Part shown: positions 49,885 to 58,855 of the stretch, one piece after another
How the letters are laid out: each line of letters starts with the position of its first letter
Position numbering within the stretch: the stretch's first letter is position 1
Origin: Oscillatoria sp. SIO1A7
Lineage (GTDB): Bacteria; Cyanobacteriota; Cyanobacteriia; Cyanobacteriales; Laspinemataceae
Length of the DNA: 64,000 nt
Reading direction: 5' to 3'
Assembly (NCBI GenBank): GCA_010672965.1
Contig: JAAHFN010000004.1
Span: forward strand, 124,001 to 188,000
Translations under genes and position numbers: made by a program
Notes under the pieces: model-generated
Databases searched by the model: none
What the model was told of the DNA's origin: nothing
Seen by the model: the letters and a program-made list of their open reading frames with translations, nothing else

Positions 49885-50085
49885 TAACCCGACACCCCAC
49901 ACCCGACACCCGACACCCCACACCCGACACCCGACACCCGACACCCGACACCCGACACCGATGGCGGCCCGACACCGATGGCGGCCCGACACCCGACACC
50001 CGACACCCGACACCGATGGCGGCCCGACACCCGACACCCGACACCCGACACCGATGGCGGCCCGACACCCGACACCCAAGATAAA
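49885..50085. repeat. CCCGACA heptamer minisatellite with GATGGCGG spacers
   Basis: About twenty CCCGACA heptamers are interrupted at uneven intervals by CCGATGGCGG. The spacer sequences are identical and short, so this is a minisatellite, not a CRISPR array. Open frames through it on both strands are artefacts. Confidence 0.92.
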
Positions 50086-50159
50086 ATTTTCTGGATAGCC
50101 GTAGTATTGGTAGCGCCAAATCCGGGGGAGAATGCGGCTGCTATCTTGGAAATTGGAAG

Positions 50160-50351
50160 TTCGCGCTGTTGAATGGTGGTCGTCATAATTGCCTATGATT
50201 GCTATGAGATTTTCAAGGTATGCGGTAGTGATTTCTCTACCGTTGTTTCTAATATAACGCCAATATTGAGTTTTGTAAAGGGTTTTTAGGTATTTTTTAC
50301 ATGATTTGTTTTTATCGGTTCTATGAGCCATGCTTATCAATGGGAATGGGG
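50160..50351 (-). pseudogene. Relic of a second psbA: promoter, leader and first nine codons
   Basis: This stretch is a near-identical copy (a handful of mismatches, no gaps) of 51759-51950, the promoter, 5' leader and start of psbA. It keeps the ATG at 50186 and MTTTIQQRE, then departs from psbA and runs into 25 unrelated codons and the CCCGACA minisatellite. A further stretch upstream (50441-50530) also matches the region upstream of psbA (52267-52355). It is therefore the remains of a tandem psbA duplicate whose coding body has been lost. The promoter still looks functional. Confidence 0.88.
50251..50279 (-). promoter_or_regulatory. Promoter of the psbA relic
   Basis: TTTACA (50274-50279), 17-bp spacer, TATATT (50251-50256), identical to the psbA promoter. 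It would transcribe the minisatellite. Confidence 0.75.
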
Positions 50352-50618
50352 AGTTTTGAGTTTTGAGTTTTGAGTTTTGAGTTTTGAGTTTTGAATTGGG
50401 AAGAGCGGAATTGGGCGCAGGCGGGACGCCCGCGCTACGACTATTAGATTCCCTTGCACTCTTATCTACTGGTCCAATTTAATCAATATTGGCCCGCTCG
50501 CCAAAACTTAAAACTTAAAACTCCCCAATACCCCATGCCCATTTTCCTGGCAAGTCGCAAAGCTCGCGATCGCATTCCCAAGATTCCCATTCCCACGCAT
50601 TCCTAAAAATTCCCAAAC
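50352..50618. repeat. Heptamers and duplicated upstream region
   Basis: TTTTGAG heptamers, a GCGCAGGCGGGACGCCCGCGC palindrome and the duplicated psbA-upstream stretch (50441-50530), which here lacks the 126-bp element found in the other copy. No gene. Confidence 0.75.
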
Positions 50619-50650
50619 AAAAAGCGCTCTCTATTATAGAGAGCGCTTTT
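50619..50650 (-). terminator. Rho-independent terminator of psbA
   Basis: On the minus strand AAAAGCGCTCTCTA-taa-TAGAGAGCGCTTTTTG: an 11-13 bp stem with a T5 tail, about 50 bp after the psbA stop. Confidence 0.88.
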
Positions 50651-50702
50651 ATACTCAGTATCGGTCCAATGTAAAAGACTGAAGAGATACTAAATTATGC
50701 AA

Positions 50703-51785
50703 TTAGCCATTGATTTGAGGAGCAGCCAATGCTACTGGAGCTGCTTCGCCCGAAGCCAAATCCAAGGGGAAGTTGTGAGCGTTACGTTCGTGCATCACTT
50801 CCATACCCAAGTTGGCACGGTTGATCACATCAGCCCAGGTGGAAACCACGCGACCTTGTGAGTCGATGATCGACTGGTTGAAGTTGAAACCGTTGAGGTT
50901 GAAGGCCATCGTGGACACACCCAGTGCGGTGAACCAGATACCTACCACCGGCCATGCACCCAAGAAGAAGTGCAAGGAACGGCTGTTGTTAAAGCTGGCA
51001 TATTGGAAAATCAGACGACCGAAGTAACCGTGAGCGGCTACGATGTTGTAGGTTTCTTCCTCTTGGCCGAACTTGTAGCCATAGTTCTGAGATTCGACTT
51101 CAGTGGTTTCGCGAACCAGAGAAGAGGTCACCAGAGAACCGTGCATGGCGCTGAACAGGGATCCGCCGAAGACGCCTGCGACACCCAGCATGTGGAAGGG
51201 GTGCATCAGGATGTTGTGTTCGGCTTGGAACACGATCATGAAGTTGAAGGTTCCAGAGATACCCAGAGGCATACCGTCGGAGAAAGAACCTTGACCGATG
51301 GGGTAGATCAAGAATACTGCGGTAGCGGCGCTAACTGGAGCGCTGTAAGCAACGCAGATCCAAGGACGCATTCCCAAGCGGTAGCTCAGTTCCCACTGAC
51401 GACCCATGTAGCAGAAGATGCCAATGAGGAAGTGGAATACCACCAACTGGTAGGGGCCACCGTTGTATAGCCACTCGTCCAAGCTAGCTGCTTCCCAGAT
51501 TGGGTAGAAGTGCAGGCCAATGGCGTTGGAAGAGGGGACAACTGCACCAGAAATGATGTTGTTGCCATACAGCAGAGAACCGGCTACCGGCTCGCGGATA
51601 CCGTCGATGTCAACGGGAGGCGCGGCGATGAAGGCGATGATGTAGCAGGTGGTGGCGGTCAGCAGAGTAGGGATCATCAGGACACCGAACCAACCCACAT
51701 AGAGGCGGTTGTTGGTGCTGGTAACCCACTGGCAGAACCGTTCCCACAAGGAAGCGCTTTCGCGCTGTTGAATGGTGGTCGTCAT
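50703..51785 (-). CDS. psbA: Photosystem II reaction-centre protein D1
   Basis: 360 residues, full length and highly conserved. Key residues are present: Tyr161 in FLIYPIGQG (TyrZ), Asp170, His198 (P680 ligand, MHPFHML), the quinone-binding loop [20 protein letters not shown]-type region, and the C-terminal manganese ligands in [14 protein letters not shown]. The precursor ends with a 16-residue extension after Ala344, removed by CtpA. Residue 130 is Gln ([10 protein letters not shown]), the D1:1 type made under normal light; high-light forms carry Glu. It has five membrane helices and binds the core pigments, pheophytin, QB and part of the Mn cluster. Promoter, leader and terminator are all visible. 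A relic of a second copy lies directly downstream. Confidence 0.99.
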   Translation of the reverse strand: MTTTIQQRESASLWERFCQWVTSTNNRLYVGWFGVLMIPTLLTATTCYIIAFIAAPPVDIDGIREPVAGSLLYGNNIISGAVVPSSNAIGLHFYPIWEAASLDEWLYNGGPYQLVVFHFLIGIFCYMGRQWELSYRLGMRPWICVAYSAPVSAATAVFLIYPIGQGSFSDGMPLGISGTFNFMIVFQAEHNILMHPFHMLGVAGVFGGSLFSAMHGSLVTSSLVRETTEVESQNYGYKFGQEEETYNIVAAHGYFGRLIFQYASFNNSRSLHFFLGAWPVVGIWFTALGVSTMAFNLNGFNFNQSIIDSQGRVVSTWADVINRANLGMEVMHERNAHNFPLDLASGEAAPVALAAPQING

Positions 51786-51849
51786 AATTGCCTATGATTG
51801 CTATGAGATTTTCAAGGTATGCGGTAGTGATTTCTCTACCGTTGTTTCT

Positions 51850-51878
51850 AATATAACGCCAATATTGAGTTTTGTAAA
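51850..51878 (-). promoter_or_regulatory. psbA: psbA promoter
   Basis: TTTACA (51873-51878), 17-bp spacer, TATATT (51850-51855), about 65 bp before the start codon. This TTTACA...TATAxT arrangement is usual for cyanobacterial psbA. The leader contains CGGTAGAGAAATCACTACCG, a stem that could act in mRNA stability. Confidence 0.85.
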
Positions 51879-52140
51879 GGGTTTTGAAGTATTTTTTACA
51901 TGATTTGTTTTTATCTGCCCTATGAGCCATGCTTATCAATGGGAATGGGGAATAGGGAATGGGGCATTGGGCATGGGGCATTGGACCCTTGAAAGTGCGC
52001 TTGAGAGTTCGAGCGCTTGAGAGTTGGACTCCCTCGACAGGCTCGGGACATACCTATGCGCTTCGCGCAGGCTAAGCCAACGACAGGGCTAAGGAAAAAA
52101 CTGGGAATTGGGCGCAGGCGGGACGCCCCCGCTACGACTA

Positions 52141-52266
52141 GGGACTTGCAAGTTAATAATGTACCGGCTATGCCCTCCGGGCAGGCTTTCGCCTACGACA
52201 AGCGAGCGCCCGAACGGTGTCGGTTAAAGAACACTATTACTGGTACTTTATTTCTGCGCAAGTCCC
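52141..52266. mobile_element. 126-bp inverted-repeat element upstream of psbA
   Basis: Ends GGGACTTGCAAG and GCGCAAGTCCC. The flanks are CTA on both sides (52138-52140, 52267-52269). The duplicated region at 50431-50460 has GCTACGACTATTAGATT with one CTA and no element, so it is the empty site. The ends resemble family 1 (GGACTTxCxxA). Confidence 0.85.
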
Positions 52267-52402
52267 CTATTAGATTCTCTTGCACCCTTATCTACTGGTC
52301 CGATTGCAGCATAATTGGCCCGCTCGCCAAAACTTAAAACTTAAAACTCCCCAATGCCCCATTCCCAATGCCCAATGCCCATGCCCACATATATATATAG
52401 AG

Positions 52403-53872
52403 ATGACCGAGAAAAAAAACCTGACTACCAGTTTCGGAATTCCGGTGGATGACAACCAGAATTCTCTGACCGCAGGCGATCGCGGACCTGTGTTAGTCCA
52501 AGATTTCCATCTGCTGGAAAAGCTGGCCCATTTCAACCGAGAGCGGATTCCCGAGCGGGTGGTTCACGCGAAAGGTGCCGGAGCCCACGGCTATTTTGAG
52601 CTGACGGCGGATGTCAGCCAATGGACAAAGGCCAAGTTTCTGGAGGCAGCAGGAAAGCGGACCCCAGTTTTTGTGCGCTTTTCTACTGTAGGCGGCGAAA
52701 AAGGATCGGCGGATACGGCGCGAGACCCACGCGGTTTTGCAGTGAAGTTTTACACCGAGGAAGGAAACTACGATTTGGTGGGCAATAATACGCCTACTTT
52801 TTTTATCCGCGACCCTCTCAAGTTTCCCGATTTAGTCCACAGCCAAAAGCGCAATCCCCAGACAAATTGTAAAGACGCGAATGCCGTTTGGGATTTCTTT
52901 TCTCTGAGCCCGGAATCCCTGCATCAGGTGACTATCCTGTATTCCGATCGCGGCACTCCTAAGTCCTATAGGCATATGAACGGCTATGGCAGCCATACTT
53001 TTCAATGGATTAACGCTGAAGGTCAGAGCTTTTGGGTTAAGTATCACTTCAAGACCAACCAAGGGATTAAAAATTTTACTCGGGAAGAAGCAAACCGTAT
53101 GGCGGGAGACAATCCAGACTATGCGACCCAGGATTTATTCGAGGCGATCGCCAGCGATAATTATCCCTCTTGGACGGTTCGGATGCAGATTATGCCGGTG
53201 GCAGAAGCAGCAGCCTACCGCTTCGATCCCTTCGACCTGACCAAGGTCTGGTCTCATAAAGATTATCCGTTAATTGAGATAGGTCGCTTGGTTCTCGATC
53301 GCAATCCCGAAAATTACTTTGCCGAAGTCGAACAGGCGGCTTTTTCTCCTTCTAATGTCGTACCGGGGATTAGTTTTTCTCCAGACAAAATGCTACAAGG
53401 GCGGCTGTTTGCTTATCCCGATGCTCATCGCTATCGCCTGGGCGGCAACTATGGTTCTCTACCTATCAATTGTCCCCACGCGACCAAGGCAGCAAACTAT
53501 CAGCGGGATGGAGCGATGCGCTTTGACGAGAATGGTGGGTCGAGCGTTAATTACGAGCCCAATAGCTTTGGCGGACCGACGGAATCGCCAGAATACAAGG
53601 AGCCGCCATTGGCATTGTCGGGTAGGGCAGAGCGTCGCTCTTTTGAGCGGAACGATCGCGACTTTTTACAGGCAGGAGAGTTGTATCGGGTATTAACCGA
53701 AGAGCAGAAAGCTCGTCTCGCGGACAATATTGTAGATAGCATGAAGCCGGTTAAGCGCGAGATTCAACTGCGCCAGATTTCCCATTTCTACAAAGCAGAC
53801 CCAGACTACGGCGATCGCGTCGCCCAAGGTTTGGGTATCGATATCCAGAAAGAATTGCCAGAGCTGGGCTAA
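52403..53872 (+). CDS. katA: Monofunctional haem catalase
   Basis: 489 residues from the ATG giving [20 protein letters not shown]; the longer frame is translated upstream repeat. Small-subunit (clade 3) catalase with all active-site residues: distal His55 ([13 protein letters not shown]), Asn128 ([12 protein letters not shown]) and the proximal haem-ligand Tyr near 338 in [15 protein letters not shown]. It decomposes hydrogen peroxide to water and oxygen in the cytoplasm. Monofunctional catalases are rare among cyanobacteria, most of which use KatG, so horizontal gain is possible. It diverges from psbA across a 617-bp region full of repeats. Confidence 0.95.
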   Translation: MTEKKNLTTSFGIPVDDNQNSLTAGDRGPVLVQDFHLLEKLAHFNRERIPERVVHAKGAGAHGYFELTADVSQWTKAKFLEAAGKRTPVFVRFSTVGGEKGSADTARDPRGFAVKFYTEEGNYDLVGNNTPTFFIRDPLKFPDLVHSQKRNPQTNCKDANAVWDFFSLSPESLHQVTILYSDRGTPKSYRHMNGYGSHTFQWINAEGQSFWVKYHFKTNQGIKNFTREEANRMAGDNPDYATQDLFEAIASDNYPSWTVRMQIMPVAEAAAYRFDPFDLTKVWSHKDYPLIEIGRLVLDRNPENYFAEVEQAAFSPSNVVPGISFSPDKMLQGRLFAYPDAHRYRLGGNYGSLPINCPHATKAANYQRDGAMRFDENGGSSVNYEPNSFGGPTESPEYKEPPLALSGRAERRSFERNDRDFLQAGELYRVLTEEQKARLADNIVDSMKPVKREIQLRQISHFYKADPDYGDRVAQGLGIDIQKELPELG

Positions 53873-53960
53873 TTGATTGGGTATTTTGGATTTTGTATGT
53901 AGGGTTCGCAATGCGAACCCTATATTGTTCTTTTATAAAAATCAAACTCGCAAGGTAATA

Positions 53961-55070
53961 ATGGCACGCACTGGCTATACATTACCAGTTTTCGCCGTAG
54001 CTGCGGCGAAAGCTGCATTGATAAGAGTTATAGAAAAAACCGATATTGCTTCTGGGAAGAGAGACTTACCAAGGGCGATCGCTCTAGACTTGCTTCCAGA
54101 AACGGCGGAAATTCCCATCCAGCAAGTCGCCGCTTTAGACGCGAATTCTGCCTTAGCCGTTACTCTCAGCGACCCGGGAGATAATCTAGATTTAACTCGC
54201 AATACGCCAATTTGGGCTTGGGTCTTGTGCGAGGAGCGAGGCGAACTGACAAGTCAGCAGGGCGATCGCGCTTTAATTTTAGAAGCAGGTGAAGGCTTGG
54301 GCAAAACCAGTGCCGGAGAAGCCGCTATATATAGTTATGCTCGCCGACTTTTTGAGACTAATTTATTGCCTTTGATTCCCGAGGATAAAACTGCGATCGT
54401 CCGCATTATCCTCCCAGAAGGCCGCCAGCTAGCCCAACGCACTTCTAACGAAGCATTTGGGATTTTAGAAGGATTGGCGCTTTTGGGAACGAGCGGTATT
54501 TCAGCGCCGCTTTCCGCTGCGGATCACCTGGAAAAATTTCGCCAAGACTTGCAAACTAAAGTACAAACTTGTACTAATCTGGTTTTTTGTTTGGGAAATA
54601 ACGGCCAGCAGGTAGCGCGGCGATTGGGTATAGCGGAAACTGCTGTGGTGCAAACGGGCAATTGGATTGGCGCGCTTTTAGTAGAAGCCGGATTGTGCGG
54701 AGCAGAGTCGGTATTGTTAATTGGCTATCAGGGCAAGCTGATTAAATTGGCTGGCGGTATTTTTAACACTTCTAGCCATTTGGCGGATGCTAAATTAGAA
54801 ATTATCGCTGCGGCGGTGGTGCGATCGGGGGGAAATCTGGAGGCGGTGCAAGCAGTTCTTGATGCCCAAACTGCGGATGGAGCTTATAAAGAACTGGTAA
54901 AACTGGGATTGGCTGAAGCAGTCTTTGGCTATTTGGCAGAACGGATTGCGATCGCGGCGCGAGATTACGTCCAAAAATATGCTGGGGTGTCTTTGGAAAT
55001 AGGGGCGATTTTGTTCGATCGCCAGGGAGCGATCGTGGCTAAGGAGAAGGGTGTAGGGTGTAGGGTGTAG
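53961..55070 (+). CDS. cbiD: Cobalt-precorrin-5B C1-methyltransferase
   Basis: 369 residues starting MARTGYTLPVFAVAAAKAAL after CAAGGT. CbiD hallmarks: the SGKRDLPRAIALDLL-type region, LSDPGDNLDLTRNTPIWAWV (family G/D-rich motif), EAGEGLGKTSAGEAAIYSYA, GTSGISAPLS, VFCLGNNGQQVARRLGI and LLIGYQGKLIKLAGGIFNTS with SSHLADAKLE. It methylates C1 of cobalt-precorrin-5B in anaerobic-type cobalamin synthesis using S-adenosylmethionine. The last seven codons (GVGCRV and stop) are read from a GTGTAGG heptamer array that supplies the TAG. The native C-terminus was probably nearby and was replaced by the repeat. The gene stands alone, with no other cbi genes here. Confidence 0.92.
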   Translation: MARTGYTLPVFAVAAAKAALIRVIEKTDIASGKRDLPRAIALDLLPETAEIPIQQVAALDANSALAVTLSDPGDNLDLTRNTPIWAWVLCEERGELTSQQGDRALILEAGEGLGKTSAGEAAIYSYARRLFETNLLPLIPEDKTAIVRIILPEGRQLAQRTSNEAFGILEGLALLGTSGISAPLSAADHLEKFRQDLQTKVQTCTNLVFCLGNNGQQVARRLGIAETAVVQTGNWIGALLVEAGLCGAESVLLIGYQGKLIKLAGGIFNTSSHLADAKLEIIAAAVVRSGGNLEAVQAVLDAQTADGAYKELVKLGLAEAVFGYLAERIAIAARDYVQKYAGVSLEIGAILFDRQGAIVAKEKGVGCRV

Positions 55071-55139
55071 GGTGTAGGGAATGGGGCATTGGGCATTGGG
55101 CATTGGGGCTAGTGTAGGGTGCGCAATGCGCACCATAAC

Positions 55140-55238
55140 AGGACTTACGCAAATCGTCAGATCGCTCGCTATATATAGATAGTGGTGCGCATTGCACACC
55201 CTACAGATACCTACAGATAGAATCTATGCGTAAGTCCT
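55140..55238. mobile_element. Family-1 miniature element
   Basis: Ends AGGACTTACGCAAAT and CTATGCGTAAGTCCT. Flanks CCATAAC and TCATAAG share CATAA (5 of 7). The interior is the GTGCGCATTGCACACCCTAC repeat. 99 bp. Confidence 0.8.
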
Positions 55239-55366
55239 TCATAAGCTACTTATACCAATACTAAATCATTAGCGATATATGAGAAATCAGGTTTTTAAAC
55301 CCCCCGGTTTTCTAAGCCCAGTCTTATTCTATTTACATTCAATTCGTTCGATGGAGATAACAAAAA

Positions 55367-55816
55367 TTGGCGACAATATTTTATAAACATACGCAGGTAG
55401 GAACGTCGATTTTGGTTTCGCTCGGAGCCGTGGCGCTTTTAATGGGGGCGATCGCTCCTACATTGGACAAACTAAGCTGGATTCCTTTCCTAACTCTGGC
55501 GGGGCTTTTGCTAATTGGGATTTTATTCGGAACTTTGACAGTAGAAATTGACGAAAGCAAAATTAGCTGCTGGTTTGGTTTCGGCCTAATTCGCAAAGAA
55601 TTTCTTTTGGCAGAAGTCACCGATGCGGTTGCCGTTAAAAATCTCTGGTTTTACGGTTGGGGCATTAGATACATTCCTCGGGGTTGGATGTTTAACGTTT
55701 CTGGGCTGGACGCGGTAGAGATTACCTCTACATCCGGCAAGCATTTTAGAATTGGCACCGACGAACCCAGAAAGCTGGAGTCGGCAATTCGTCAGGGAGC
55801 CGGACTGCCAAGCTAG
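55367..55816 (+). CDS. Small two-TM membrane protein
   Basis: 149 residues from a TTG start preceded by GGAGA ten bases away; no in-frame ATG fits. Two hydrophobic segments (SILVSLGAVALLMGAIAP and WIPFLTLAGLLLIGILFGTL) precede a soluble strand-rich domain: TVEIDESKISCWFGFGLIRK, EFLLAEVTDAVAVKN, and VSGLDAVEITSTSGKHFRIG with TDEPRKLESAI. This 2TM-plus-PH-like arrangement is common in bacterial membrane proteins of unknown function (bacterial PH / YcxB-like). The final segment is typical of the PH-like fold's last strand and helix. No operon partner. Confidence 0.75.
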   Translation: MATIFYKHTQVGTSILVSLGAVALLMGAIAPTLDKLSWIPFLTLAGLLLIGILFGTLTVEIDESKISCWFGFGLIRKEFLLAEVTDAVAVKNLWFYGWGIRYIPRGWMFNVSGLDAVEITSTSGKHFRIGTDEPRKLESAIRQGAGLPS

Positions 55817-55894
55817 AAGTTTTGGATTTTAGGTTTTGGATTGGACAGCTCTTGTCGCCCGTCCTACAGGAAGAACGATTTCTTTTTATTGGTT

Positions 55895-55983
55895 AGGACT
55901 TACGCACTTACGCAATCTGTAGGGGCAATCCCCCCGCGATCGCCCCGGTCTAGCAGCAAATATAGAAATAATGCGTAAGTCCA
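55895..55983. mobile_element. Family-1 miniature element
   Basis: Ends AGGACTTACGCACTTACGCA and ATGCGTAAGTCCa; the TIR is partly duplicated at the left end. Flanks ATTGGTT/GTTGGTA share TTGGT (5 of 7). A GGGGCAATCCCCCCGCGATCGCCCC core. Between this element and the gene at 56334 lie more palindromes and ACTTAAA heptamers. Confidence 0.8.
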
Positions 55984-56133
55984 GTTGGTATTAAACGGAT
56001 TTGGTATTAAATTAAACAGATCGAGCGATCGCCAATATTGCTGCTCTTGCCAGAATCGGCACGGGGCAGCCACGGGGGGACTGCCCCTACAAATTTTGAT
56101 ATCAAAACCATCAAAACTTAAAACTTAAAACTT

Positions 56134-56284
56134 ATATCAAGTCCGGTAAAAGACCCACAAAAAGATTTGTAACTTGCCGTAGGACGGGCGTCCCGCCTGT
56201 CCGCCGTACCAGTAAGAGACAGGCGGGACGCCCGTCCTACGCAGGACTTGACTTGTTTTTAGGGCGATTAACCGGACTTGGTAT
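56134..56284. mobile_element. Family-2 miniature element with GTAGGACGGGCG palindrome
   Basis: Ends ATATCAAGTCCGGTAAAAG and TTAACCGGACTTGGTAT. The core is CCGTAGGACGGGCGTCCCGC ... GGCGGGACGCCCGTCCTACG. 151 bp, the same layout as the element at 35387-35539. Confidence 0.85.
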
Positions 56285-56333
56285 CAAAACTCAAAACTCA
56301 AAACTCAAAACTCAAAACTCAACAGTCTCCCTA

Positions 56334-57752
56334 CTAACGTCGCAACAAGCGGCTGGCTCGCTCTTGTAAAGTGCCAATGGTATTTTTAGCGGGCGTTTTA
56401 TTGATGACTTTAGCTGCAGTAGCTCCAGTAAAAATAGTTTGGGCAGATTTCTTTTTGCCCAAGAGCGCTGCTACGGCTAAGGGCTGTATTGCCCAGCGTC
56501 CGGCATCGAAGCGCAGTAATCCGAAGAGTTCGGTGGAAGATGCGATCGCCTCTATTGTTAATTCCGATAGCGGACTAATTAGCTCGGTGGCAACGGGCAG
56601 TTTGCCAGAATCTCCCCAACTCAGCGCCAAAGTTTCTCCATCTCTTTCTATCTGGTAATCTTTGAGAAAAATTGGTTCTGCCAGTTGGATGGGATGGCGA
56701 TCGCTCGCTAAAACTAAATTGGGGGCAGGAGCATTCTCGGAGTTCGGGGCAAAATACTCTGCGGCTTTCTTCATTAAATTGTATTTCTCTGCCAACTGGC
56801 CGTTGCCATTCCAGAGCAGGTCGCCCGTAGGCAACAAAGGCATATCGGTTATAGACAGAGCTTGATTTTGCGCCCAAGCGTCGAACAGAGAAGTGGCATG
56901 GCGAAATAAACGCCATATTTCTTGGCCAAAAATAGAATCCACTTTATAAGATGACAAAGTAATTCGCACCCATCGGCTTTGGGAATTTGTTTCTAGCACT
57001 CCATAGGCGATCGCGCTGATAAAATTAGCGTGGTGGCGCAAGTCCAATCCCAGCAATTCTAAACGGCCAGAAACCTTTGTATTTTCTAGATTTTTATCTG
57101 GAATAGAAGGTTGCAAGGCGGCGATCGCTGCTCTACTCCACAAATCTCCCCAGCGATAGCTGGGAATACTGCTGCTATCGGCAACGGGTACTCTACTCAT
57201 TAGCTCGTTAAAAAAACCCGTTAGTAGCGCTGCCAGTCGAACTGTAGTTGGCTCCGCTTGCATTTGCTCCAAAGTTGCCAAAAAAGGCGTCAAAGTTTGC
57301 GGCTCCAGTCGCGCCCAGCCGACCAGAGCTATTTCCATCAACCAATTGCGAGTGCTGTCCAGCCAGACTTTAATATTATCTGGAATATCTTTCGTAATTT
57401 CGCTTGGGTTGCTGGGGGCAATTTCTGCTGGCGCTATGGTTCGTCCCAATATTTCTCGGGCTTGCTGTTGCAAACTATCGAAGAGCGATCCTTGTAAGGA
57501 AGCTCGGGCGGCGGCCAAGGCAGTGAAATAGTTTTCTAGAAATTCGTTTCTTTCGATAGCGGCGCAGCTCTCGGTTAGCAATTTTTCTAAAGGTGTCCCC
57601 GAGAAGATGCGCTGAAGAGATGCTAATGTTTCTAGGTGTCGGTCGTCCAGGTTGGCGAAACCCGCTAACAAACAGCGGTCAAAGCTGGCAATCGTGGCGA
57701 TCGCTTTCTTCGTGCCGTCGGGAATTGAGTCTAGACTATTGGGGGAAAACAT
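56334..57752 (-). CDS. Large helical protein of unknown function
   Basis: 472 residues from the ATG giving MFSPNSLDSIPDGTKKAI; the five codons upstream are GGGCAT repeat. Family not recognised. No signal peptide or membrane segment. Predicted mainly helical in the first 200 residues (AIATIASFDRCLLAGFANLD, ARASLQGSLFDSLQQQAREI, VWLDSTRNWLMEIALVGWAR) with a strand-rich second half (VLETNSQSRWVRITLSSYKV, YQIERDGETLALSWGDSGKL). The tail is Lys/Arg-rich. A gene with a SWIM-type zinc finger lies upstream on the same strand. Cyanobacteria carry sets in which SWIM proteins sit beside large helical proteins and MoxR/VWA genes, but no MoxR or VWA gene is in view. Confidence 0.7.
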   Translation of the reverse strand: MFSPNSLDSIPDGTKKAIATIASFDRCLLAGFANLDDRHLETLASLQRIFSGTPLEKLLTESCAAIERNEFLENYFTALAAARASLQGSLFDSLQQQAREILGRTIAPAEIAPSNPSEITKDIPDNIKVWLDSTRNWLMEIALVGWARLEPQTLTPFLATLEQMQAEPTTVRLAALLTGFFNELMSRVPVADSSSIPSYRWGDLWSRAAIAALQPSIPDKNLENTKVSGRLELLGLDLRHHANFISAIAYGVLETNSQSRWVRITLSSYKVDSIFGQEIWRLFRHATSLFDAWAQNQALSITDMPLLPTGDLLWNGNGQLAEKYNLMKKAAEYFAPNSENAPAPNLVLASDRHPIQLAEPIFLKDYQIERDGETLALSWGDSGKLPVATELISPLSELTIEAIASSTELFGLLRFDAGRWAIQPLAVAALLGKKKSAQTIFTGATAAKVINKTPAKNTIGTLQERASRLLRR

Positions 57753-57767
57753 TTTCGGATGGGGCAT

Positions 57768-58165
57768 GGGGCATTCATAGCGGTCAGCTTTCAGCTTTCA
57801 GCGTTTAGCTTTTAGCTTTCCAATTTATATCAACAGGACTTACGCTTGGGGAGCATTTCACTTTTGTAACGGGACAGCCCGGAGGGCTAAGTTTTGTGTA
57901 GCCGCGCCTTTAGGCGTTAGGCGGCTAGATACGAAATTGAAATGCTCCCTACGCTTGCCTGTCCATATCTAGTATTTGTAGGGGCAATCCCCCCGTGGTT
58001 GCCCCGATAGATAGTGTCGTTGCGTAAGTCCCGATCGAATCCGAGTAGCTGTTCCATAAATCCTGTAGGGTTTCCCCGTGCCCGCCCCAGACCAACAGAG
58101 GCGGCCGGGGCGGGCACGGGGAACCCTACAAATAAATATTATAAATGTTTAACCGTATTTGATAT
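57768..58165. repeat. Composite repeat block (nested family-1 and family-2 ends)
   Basis: A family-1 left end (AGGACTTACGC, 57835) and right end (TGCGTAAGTCC, 58021-58031) enclose another dispersed repeat (GGGAGCATTTCA...TGAAATGCTCCCTACGC). A family-2-like unit (GAATCCGAGTAGCTGTTCC ... GTTTAACCGTATTTGATAT) follows to 58165. After it, AACCCGGTTTTTTCAAACCGGGGGTT (58230-58255) is a likely terminator for the SWIM gene. Confidence 0.75.
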
Positions 58166-58259
58166 TAAGCTATAAACCTGGTTTTTTTTAAAATATTGTA
58201 TTAGCATCTTTTTATCTTAGCTTAGCATAACCCGGTTTTTTCAAACCGGGGGTTCTCAA

Positions 58260-58730
58260 CTAAACAAACCAGCTCATTTCCGGTATAGGTTCGTTTGTTT
58301 GCTCTAGTTCTAGATAGCGCAGGTAATGGAGAAAGCGGCTGAAAACTTCGCTAGCCGGTTGTTTTTTCTGCCCCCCAGTGCGAGGGATAATATCGGATCT
58401 TGTAGCGATTTGGCTTTGGTCGCCGCTGATTTTGAGAAATCTAACTACTTCCTCGATTCCGTATTGAGCGATCGCTTCATCTAGGAGACTTAGCAAATGC
58501 TTGCAAGGCCGACCTCTAAGACCGCCGCAGGGGCGATTGTTATTAGTGCTACAATAGAAATCTAGCGACCCGGTCTCGAAAAAGGAAACATAAACTCTAT
58601 TTAGATCCGAGCCGCTAGATACTACTCCTTGCAAGCGATCGTTAAAGAGTTCGACGAAAGGAACCTTGTTAATATTACGCTTTTCTGGAGTAAAAGCAGG
58701 CTTACCAGAAGCAAACGATGAATTATCCAT
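58260..58730 (-). CDS. SWIM-type zinc-finger protein
   Basis: 156 residues from the ATG giving MDNSSFASGKPAFTPEKRNI; the longer frame is GGGCATT repeat. The middle holds a SWIM-like metal site: YVSFFETGSLDFYCSTNNNR then PCGGLRGRPCKHLLSLLDEA (C...C..........C-x-H, residues about 70-95). SWIM fingers bind DNA or protein. The first half (VPFVELFNDRLQGVVSSGSD) and the C-terminal helix pair (VFSRFLHYLRYLELEQTNEP) match small cyanobacterial SWIM proteins. The large helical protein downstream on the same strand may be its partner, although 500 bp of repeats separate them. Confidence 0.7.
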   Translation of the reverse strand: MDNSSFASGKPAFTPEKRNINKVPFVELFNDRLQGVVSSGSDLNRVYVSFFETGSLDFYCSTNNNRPCGGLRGRPCKHLLSLLDEAIAQYGIEEVVRFLKISGDQSQIATRSDIIPRTGGQKKQPASEVFSRFLHYLRYLELEQTNEPIPEMSWFV

Positions 58731-58855
58731 ATTTATTAGAATTGGAAATTGGGCATTGGGCATTGGGCATTGGGCAGAGTCCTAGTCGAAAGGCACTCTT
58801 TGATATGGAAAACGGGCAACGAGGAAAGTTGCTTAAAAGCCAATATTATTTTATC

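Noticed and set aside
49885-50085. CRISPR-like array
   Set aside because: The repeated unit is 7 bp and the interruptions are identical to each other, so there are no unique spacers; no cas gene is near.
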